Source: CALAED01 sp035765195
GTDB taxonomy: Bacteria > Actinomycetota > Actinomycetes > Streptosporangiales > Streptosporangiaceae
Reading direction: 5' to 3'
Length of the DNA: 64,000 nt
Assembly: GCA_035765195.1 (NCBI GenBank)
Contig: DASTYC010000046.1
Location: 124,001-188,000 of the forward strand
The stretch's first letter is position 1; each line of letters starts with the position of its first letter. Below, piece by piece: positions 59,200-64,000 of the stretch. A program made the position numbers and the translations under genes. The notes under the pieces were generated by a model. The model was not told where the DNA came from. It made no database searches and worked only from the letters and a program-made list of their open reading frames with translations.

Positions 59200-60200
59200 C
59201 GTTGAAAGGCGTCGGTCAGGGCGGGATAGCGGGCGAGCAGCAAGGTGACGCCCAGGCCGGCCGCCCACACCACCGATGTGACCACGATGACGCGGTCCCG
59301 CAGCAGCACCCGTACCGGATCGCCGGCCCCGCGACCCAGCAGCTGGATCTGCAGATAGCGGAACAGCACGAACAGGGCCGGCGGCGTGGACAGCACCATC
59401 GCAGGCTGGCCGTAATGGGGGCCGAAGGGCGCCGCGGTGTCGATGTACATCAGGCCCGCGACCAGGGCGAACACGGAAGTGATCTGCAGCAGCCAGTTGG
59501 CCAGCTCGACCGAGTATCCGTGCAGCGCCGGCCGGTGCATCACCCCGGAATCGAGCAATTCCTGCCGGCGCTTGCCGACGAGCAGCACCAGCGACAGCGA
59601 GAACACCGCGACCAGCAGCCATCCCTCCACCCGCTCGCCGAGCACCAGATAGCCCTGCAGGACGCGGAGCACGAACCCGAACGCGACGGCGCCGAGGTCG
59701 ATCAGCGGGATGTGTTTGAGAAAGCGGCTGTAGGCCAGGTTGAGCCCGAGGTAGGCGAGCAGCGGCCAGTACGGCAGCGCCGCCACGACGATCACTACGG
59801 TGAGCAGGGCGAGCAGGACGCCGCAGTACACATAGCCGCCCCACACCGGCACCCGGCCGGCCGCCAGCGGACGATGCCGCTTGACCGGGTGGTGCCGGTC
59901 CCGGTCCCGGTCGGCGATGTCGTTGCCGACGTAGACGGCGGCCGAGGCCAGGATGAACGCGAGCGCGGCCCATGCCACCCGGCCGACCGCGGCGAGCGTC
60001 CACGGGGCGACGTCGATGAGCACGATCGGCACCGCGAGGAGCGCCTTGGCCGAGTGCAACGGCCGGACCAGCCGGATGAGGTCGACGACGGGCCGCGGCC
60101 GGCCTGGCGGGACCCGCGCGTCCTGGTGGGGGCGCATGCCCGGTGCGCGCCCCGCGTCCTGCGAGCTTTCCGGCTTGCCGGCCGGTTCCATGACGTGCAT
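59196..60200 (-). CDS. UbiA-family transferase, decaprenyl-phosphate phosphoribosyltransferase-like
   Basis: 334 residues, about eight membrane helices. NDIADRDRDRHHPVKRHRPL (Asn93-Asp94 and following Asps) is the Mg-diphosphate motif with the HP-K-R-RP form of DPPR synthase (Rv3806c), and YSRFLKHIPLIDLGAVAFGF the second conserved loop. Known relatives transfer phosphoribose from PRPP to polyprenyl phosphate, the start of lipid-linked arabinose. Here it would make a lipid-phospho-pentose. ATG 60200 has GGAGG 8 bases upstream. Confidence 0.82.
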   Translation of the reverse strand: MHVMEPAGKPESSQDAGRAPGMRPHQDARVPPGRPRPVVDLIRLVRPLHSAKALLAVPIVLIDVAPWTLAAVGRVAWAALAFILASAAVYVGNDIADRDRDRHHPVKRHRPLAAGRVPVWGGYVYCGVLLALLTVVIVVAALPYWPLLAYLGLNLAYSRFLKHIPLIDLGAVAFGFVLRVLQGYLVLGERVEGWLLVAVFSLSLVLLVGKRRQELLDSGVMHRPALHGYSVELANWLLQITSVFALVAGLMYIDTAAPFGPHYGQPAMVLSTPPALFVLFRYLQIQLLGRGAGDPVRVLLRDRVIVVTSVVWAAGLGVTLLLARYPALTDAFQR

Positions 60201-60220
60201 GGCGTTCGCCTCCGGCCGGT

Positions 60221-61261
60221 TCAGAAGAAGACCTTCGCGAGCGAGAGTGCGCCTTGGCGCCAGGCGTCGCGGCTGGTCCGGCCGGCGCCGCGCGGCGCGC
60301 CGTCCGTCCGGTGCTCCCGCCACCACGCGTACGTCCGCAAGATGGCGTCCCGGTTGGACAACCGGGGGCGGAAGCCGAGCCGGTCGCGCGCCTTGTCGAT
60401 GCTCACGTAGGAGTCGGCGAGCAGCTTGTGCGCCAGCCGCCCGTACACGGGCGACAGGCGGGCCCGTTCCAGCAGCTTGAGGCCGGCGAGGGCGGGCCGC
60501 GCCGGCAGCGAGATCACGCGCTTGCCGTGGCCGGCGGCATCCAGCACCGCCTGGAAGTCCTCGCGCAGGGTGCCGAACTCGGCGGCGGCGAGGTTGTAGG
60601 TGTCGCCGGCCACGTCGGGCGGGGCCGCGAGCACGCCCGCGATGGCCGCCACGAGGTCCTCGATGGCGAACATCTGGACGCGTACGTCGCCGCGCCCCAT
60701 GATCGGGAAGTTACGGCCCTCCTCCGCCCACTCGAAGAGCATCGCGAACAGGCCCATCCGGCCGGGGCCGAGAAAGGTCTTGGGGCGCAGGATCGGCACG
60801 CACATGCCGTCCGCCCGGAACTTCTCGGCCACCTCCTCCGCCCGCGTCTTGGCGCGGGTGTACGGGTCGACCGGCTCGCGCGGGTGGTCTTCGGTCGTGG
60901 GCACCACCTTCGGCAGGCCGTACACGGCGGTGGAGGAGATGTGCACGACGCGCTCCACCCCCGCCCGGCGGCCGGCCTCAAGCACCCCGCTCGTGCCGTC
61001 GACGATCACACTGTGGATCTGGTCGGCCGGGTAGCTGGGCAGCGCGCCGGCGCAGTGCACGACCGCGTCCGCGCCGGTCATCGCCTCGGTCATGAACGAC
61101 AGGTCGCGCGCGTCGCCGATTAAGTGCCGCCGGCCGAACTCGGGATCGAGCGGCGGCCGTACGTCGACGCCGATCACATCGTGCCCGGCGCGGACGAGAT
61201 GCCGGGCCAGGTTGCTCCCGAGCATGCCGGCGCTGCCGGTCACGACGATCCGAGCGGCCAC
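60221..61261 (-). CDS. NAD-dependent sugar epimerase/dehydratase
   Basis: 346 residues of the extended SDR family: VVTGSAGMLGSNLARHLVRA (NAD loop), DAVVHCAGALPSYPADQ, catalytic ISSTAVYGLP and YTRAK (Tyr and Lys), and LRPKTFLGPGRMG. GTG 61261 overlaps the aminotransferase stop by 22 bases. With the aminotransferase it can oxidise a sugar carbon to a keto group for amination or epimerise it, perhaps on a lipid-linked pentose (inference). Confidence 0.88.
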   Translation of the reverse strand: MAARIVVTGSAGMLGSNLARHLVRAGHDVIGVDVRPPLDPEFGRRHLIGDARDLSFMTEAMTGADAVVHCAGALPSYPADQIHSVIVDGTSGVLEAGRRAGVERVVHISSTAVYGLPKVVPTTEDHPREPVDPYTRAKTRAEEVAEKFRADGMCVPILRPKTFLGPGRMGLFAMLFEWAEEGRNFPIMGRGDVRVQMFAIEDLVAAIAGVLAAPPDVAGDTYNLAAAEFGTLREDFQAVLDAAGHGKRVISLPARPALAGLKLLERARLSPVYGRLAHKLLADSYVSIDKARDRLGFRPRLSNRDAILRTYAWWREHRTDGAPRGAGRTSRDAWRQGALSLAKVFF

Positions 61262-62676
61262 CGTGACCCCACCTTCTCCCGAACGAACCGGCTGAGCAGC
61301 CGCGGCAGGCCCTTGGACAGGGTCTTGTCGAGACTGTCGATGAAGTACTCGATGTCCTCGGGCTCGGCGGCGAGCGTGGGCGCGACCATGAGCGGGTTCT
61401 CGACGTTGGGGCTGTAGTAGGCCACGATCCCGTGCTCGCGGAAAAGCTCGGCGATCACCGACAGGGTGATCAGCTTGGTGCGGAACTGGGGGTCGCCGGA
61501 GAATCCGGGGGCCAGCTTGCCCGCCAGGTCCAGGAGCTTCGGGCCGCCAGCCAAGAACACCCCCCACAGCGCTCCGACGCCGGTGACCTGCGCGATCACG
61601 TCGGGGTAGGACTTCTGGAGGCTCTGCAGGCCCGGGCCGAGGACCGCCTCGATGGCGCGCGCCCGCGCCGGGAAGTCCTCCTCGACGACGACGTTGACCG
61701 CCTCGATCGCGGTGACCGTCTCCTCGCCGAAGCCGTAGTAGGTCGTGCTGTGCAAGATGACGTCGGCCAGCCGGTCGTAGGCCTTCCGGAAGATGGGCTC
61801 GCGTGCGGTGTAGCCCGAGATGGACGCCTTTCCGCCGCCCAGCGACTTCGAGTACACCAAGATGTCGGGCAGCAGGCCGGGATGGCGCATGAAATAGAAC
61901 AGGCTGCCGGTCTTCCCCCAGCCGGTGTAGATCTCGTCGAAGATCAAGATGATGTTGTTCTCGTCGCACAGCCGGCGAAGCTCGTACAGATCCTCTTCCG
62001 ACCAGCGGCGCAGGCTGGAAGCGCTGAACGGCTCGGCCATGATGGCGTACACGTCGCACTCGCCGGACGGATTGCGCGCGGCCTCCACCGCCTCCTTGAC
62101 CGCCGCGACGTCGCCGTACGGGTAGACGACGATGCCGGGCAGCCCGGGGAACCGGAAGGAGTTCTCGGCCGAGCCGGTCAGGCTGCCCGCGCCGAGGGTC
62201 TTTCCGTGAAAGCTGATGTCCGCGCGCAGGATGGTGTTGCGCCGTCCCCCGTGGTATTTGTACGCCATCTTGACGGCGCCTTCGTTCGCCTCCGCGCCCG
62301 AATTCGGGAAATACGAAATGTTCAGGTCGCCGGGCAGCAGCTGCGCGACGTTGTGGCTCAGCGCGGCCACGTAGGGCGAGAAGAACGCCTTGTGCACCTC
62401 CATGCGCCGCTGCTCGGCGAACCGCCGCCGCGCGGCCAGGATGCGCGGGTGGTTATGCCCGTGGTTGAGCACACCCACCCCGCCGGTGACGTCGAGGATC
62501 TTGCGGCCGTCCCGGGTGATGACCCAGGCGCCCTCCGCCCGCTCGACCAGCTCCCGCCCGAAGCCGAACGACGTCATGAGCGAGACCTGGCTGCGGCTGA
62601 CGTACTTGCGATACAGGTCATGCACCTGTCTCGTAGTGAGCAGTTCACTTTCGGCAATATTGATCAGTTCAGACAC
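61240..62676 (-). CDS. Class III PLP-dependent aminotransferase
   Basis: 478 residues. WVITRDGRKILDVTGGVGVL, FPNSGAEANEGAVKMAYKYH, LIFDEIYTGWGKTG and PLP-binding Lys277 in YSKSLGGGK are the class III signatures. It should aminate a keto-group with glutamate or another donor. GTG 62676 lies in a GGAAGGAAG ribosome site that is part of the 13-base palindrome AAGGAACTTCCTT. First gene of the operon aminotransferase-epimerase-UbiA-SARP; preceded by 11-bp-spaced repeats at 62788. Confidence 0.9.
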   Translation of the reverse strand: MSELINIAESELLTTRQVHDLYRKYVSRSQVSLMTSFGFGRELVERAEGAWVITRDGRKILDVTGGVGVLNHGHNHPRILAARRRFAEQRRMEVHKAFFSPYVAALSHNVAQLLPGDLNISYFPNSGAEANEGAVKMAYKYHGGRRNTILRADISFHGKTLGAGSLTGSAENSFRFPGLPGIVVYPYGDVAAVKEAVEAARNPSGECDVYAIMAEPFSASSLRRWSEEDLYELRRLCDENNIILIFDEIYTGWGKTGSLFYFMRHPGLLPDILVYSKSLGGGKASISGYTAREPIFRKAYDRLADVILHSTTYYGFGEETVTAIEAVNVVVEEDFPARARAIEAVLGPGLQSLQKSYPDVIAQVTGVGALWGVFLAGGPKLLDLAGKLAPGFSGDPQFRTKLITLSVIAELFREHGIVAYYSPNVENPLMVAPTLAAEPEDIEYFIDSLDKTLSKGLPRLLSRFVREKVGSRWPLGSS

Positions 62677-62787
62677 AAGGAACTTCCTTCCGTGACCATG
62701 ACATGTGCCTTGAAGAAGGAGTTTGGTCGGTAGTCATGAAGTACCCGCAGACACGTTGTCCGAGGGTGGTTGCGTCACGGTACATAA

Positions 62788-62806
62788 TGGATTTACCGTG
62801 GATTTA
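62788..62806. promoter_or_regulatory. 11-bp-spaced direct repeat, likely SARP site
   Basis: TGGATTTA occurs at 62788 and again at 62799, an exact 11-bp spacing (TAAATCCA on the coding strand of the operon). It is AT-rich in a GC-rich genome and lies 112-130 bases before the aminotransferase start. The sequence differs from the GACAA repeats at 54 kb, so a different SARP may bind here, perhaps the one encoded at 62814-64000. Confidence 0.6.
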
Positions 62807-62813
62807 TTCGCGA

Positions 62814-64000
62814 TTAGCTCGCATTCATGCTCGGCAATTTCGTCAACCGGTATCGGACCTTGTCGGCTTGTGGGGTGCCCAGTTCATCGAAAATCAGCAG
62901 AGCCTGCTGCCACGACTCCCGCGCCGCTTCGATCCGGCCCATGTCGCACTGGACCTTGCCCAAGGTGTAGAGGGCAAGCGCCTCCCCCAGCCGATTGCCG
63001 ATCTCCCGGGTGGCCGCGAGCGCCTGCATGCAATAGTCCATCGCCTCGCGAAATCGATGCAGATTGCGATTGATCTGCCCGATGAGGGAGAGCGTCCGGC
63101 CTCGTCCCCACTGGTCGTTGGTGTTCTCGAACAGGGACAGGGCCTGCTTCGTGTGCTCGAGCGCCTGATGGTCTTCGCGCAGCCCTTCGCAGACCTCGCC
63201 CAGCGTGTACAGCGCCCAGGCGGTGCCCCACGGGTCGCCGTTGGCGCGGAAGAGCCGCAGCGCCCGCTCGCAGTTGTCGCGGGCCTCGCTCAGCTGCCAG
63301 CGCTCACGGTGGGTGCTGCCGAGCAGCGTGCGGGCCGCCGCCTCCACCCATGACTCGCCGATCTGACGGCTGATCGCGATGGCCTGGTGAAACCGGCCGA
63401 CGGCCTCCTCGTATTGGCCGACGGCGCTGTAGGCGTTGGCGATGCTGGTCAGCAGGAGGGACTCGCCGTACCTGTCGCCGCCGCGCCTGGCGGCGGCGAT
63501 TCCGATGTCGTGGCTGGTGAACCAGTCGCTCCAGTGGCTGCGTACGCTGAAGTAGCTCCACAGCGCGCAGGGGATCTTCCACGCGATGTCGTGCCGGCCC
63601 TGCTCGGCGGCGAACCTCGTCACCGCCACGAGGTTGAGCCGTTCCTCCTCGCACCACTTCAGCGCGGCACGCGGCGAGGCCGGCTCCCGGGGACGGCCGC
63701 CCTGGGGAGGCGGATCGAGCGGCACGTGCAACCGCTGCGGCATCAAGATCCTGTCGGCCGCGTCGGCGGTGTACATGTACCAATCGAGGACCCGGCGGAC
63801 GGCCGCGGCGCGCTCGTGCGCCGGCTCGTCGGCCTGCGCCCGCTCCAGCGCGTAGGCGCGCAGCAGGTCGTGCAGTTGGTAGCGGTCGTAGGAGGTCTCC
63901 TGCACCAGGTGCACGTCGGTCAGCGCGTGCAACAGCGCGCGCGCCCGCGGCTCGTCGGTGCCGGTGAGGGCGCTGACGGCGGCGAGGCTCAGGTCAGGGC
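62814..64000 (-). CDS. AfsR/SARP-type regulator, C-terminal part (runs past window)
   Basis: The frame is open to the window end. The visible 395 residues are the end of an NB-ARC domain (PDLSLAAVSALTG, then VHLVQETSYDRYQLHDLLRA) and about six TPR-like repeats of the type WGTAWALYTLGEVCEGLRED with RTLSLIGQINRNL. This is the layout of AfsR-like regulators after the ATPase. The N-terminus is missing. Followed by 137 bases, then the aminotransferase operon, its likely target. Confidence 0.85.
   Translation of the reverse strand, partial: PDLSLAAVSALTGTDEPRARALLHALTDVHLVQETSYDRYQLHDLLRAYALERAQADEPAHERAAAVRRVLDWYMYTADAADRILMPQRLHVPLDPPPQGGRPREPASPRAALKWCEEERLNLVAVTRFAAEQGRHDIAWKIPCALWSYFSVRSHWSDWFTSHDIGIAAARRGGDRYGESLLLTSIANAYSAVGQYEEAVGRFHQAIAISRQIGESWVEAAARTLLGSTHRERWQLSEARDNCERALRLFRANGDPWGTAWALYTLGEVCEGLREDHQALEHTKQALSLFENTNDQWGRGRTLSLIGQINRNLHRFREAMDYCMQALAATREIGNRLGEALALYTLGKVQCDMGRIEAARESWQQALLIFDELGTPQADKVRYRLTKLPSMNAS

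Noticed and set aside
62677..62700. RBS-sequestering hairpin at the aminotransferase start (AAGGAACTTCCTT)
   Set aside because: The arms are separated by one base, too tight for an RNA loop; at most a DNA palindrome.

Overview
This 64 kb window is very GC-rich and dense with long genes. It has SARP/AfsR-type regulators, a Tat-exported enzyme, secreted hydrolases, two DUF574-type methyltransferases, STAND/WD40 signalling and many GTG starts. That points to a mycelial, secondary-metabolite-producing actinomycete, probably near Streptosporangiales (inference from gene content; no rRNA is present). I saw no tRNA, rRNA, insertion sequence, prophage or CRISPR.

1-5.9 kb: an SRPBCC protein, a BrnT-toxin-like/methyltransferase fusion, a repeat-rich 0.5 kb gap, a large AfsR-like regulator and two small genes (DUF2283; Rho-N type).

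5.9-23.3 kb: a catabolic island. It holds a branched-chain-type ABC importer with a LivM-LivG fusion, an alpha/beta hydrolase of the 2,6-dihydroxypseudooxynicotine hydrolase type, a 3-hydroxyisobutyrate-dehydrogenase-like enzyme and a cytosolic periplasmic-binding-fold protein. It also has a LacI regulator, a three-subunit molybdenum hydroxylase, a P450 with its ferredoxin, an AhpD/CMD-fold protein and a Tat-exported amidohydrolase. Near-identical CG-centred palindromes (TGCAAWCGWTTGCA type) lie in front of six promoters, which ties most of the island into one LacI regulon. The likely substrate is an N-heteroaromatic or similar compound.

23.4-29.8 kb: DUF6098 protein, a heme-oxygenase-like diiron protein with a glycosyltransferase, a CDGSH protein with an unlisted-size 46-aa small protein, a uridine-kinase relative without a P-loop, a phospholipase C-like phosphoesterase and a membrane protein.

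29.8-36.8 kb: a secreted GH16-CBM6 beta-glucanase facing its LacI repressor across a 28-bp palindrome, a secreted M36 metallopeptidase, a flavodoxin and a small basic protein.

36.8-51.8 kb: a DUF574 methyltransferase, a two-component system next to a MacB-like exporter whose permease carries an in-frame TAG, a YqeB-like membrane protein, a 1414-residue cyclase-like/STAND/14x WD40 protein, an orphan sugar-binding lipoprotein coupled to a second DUF574 methyltransferase, an XRE regulator and a SnoaL-like protein.

51.8-64 kb: a glycolipid-like biosynthetic locus. Three membrane-bound GT2 glycosyltransferases, a membrane-anchored EEP hydrolase and a flippase-like protein face an operon encoding a class III aminotransferase, a sugar epimerase, a UbiA/DPPR-synthase-like transferase and a SARP regulator. 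A further AfsR-type regulator runs off the right end. Direct repeats with 11-bp spacing, the signature of SARP operators, sit in both key promoters. I consider this locus and its SARP wiring, together with the LacI-controlled catabolic island, the most promising undescribed systems here.
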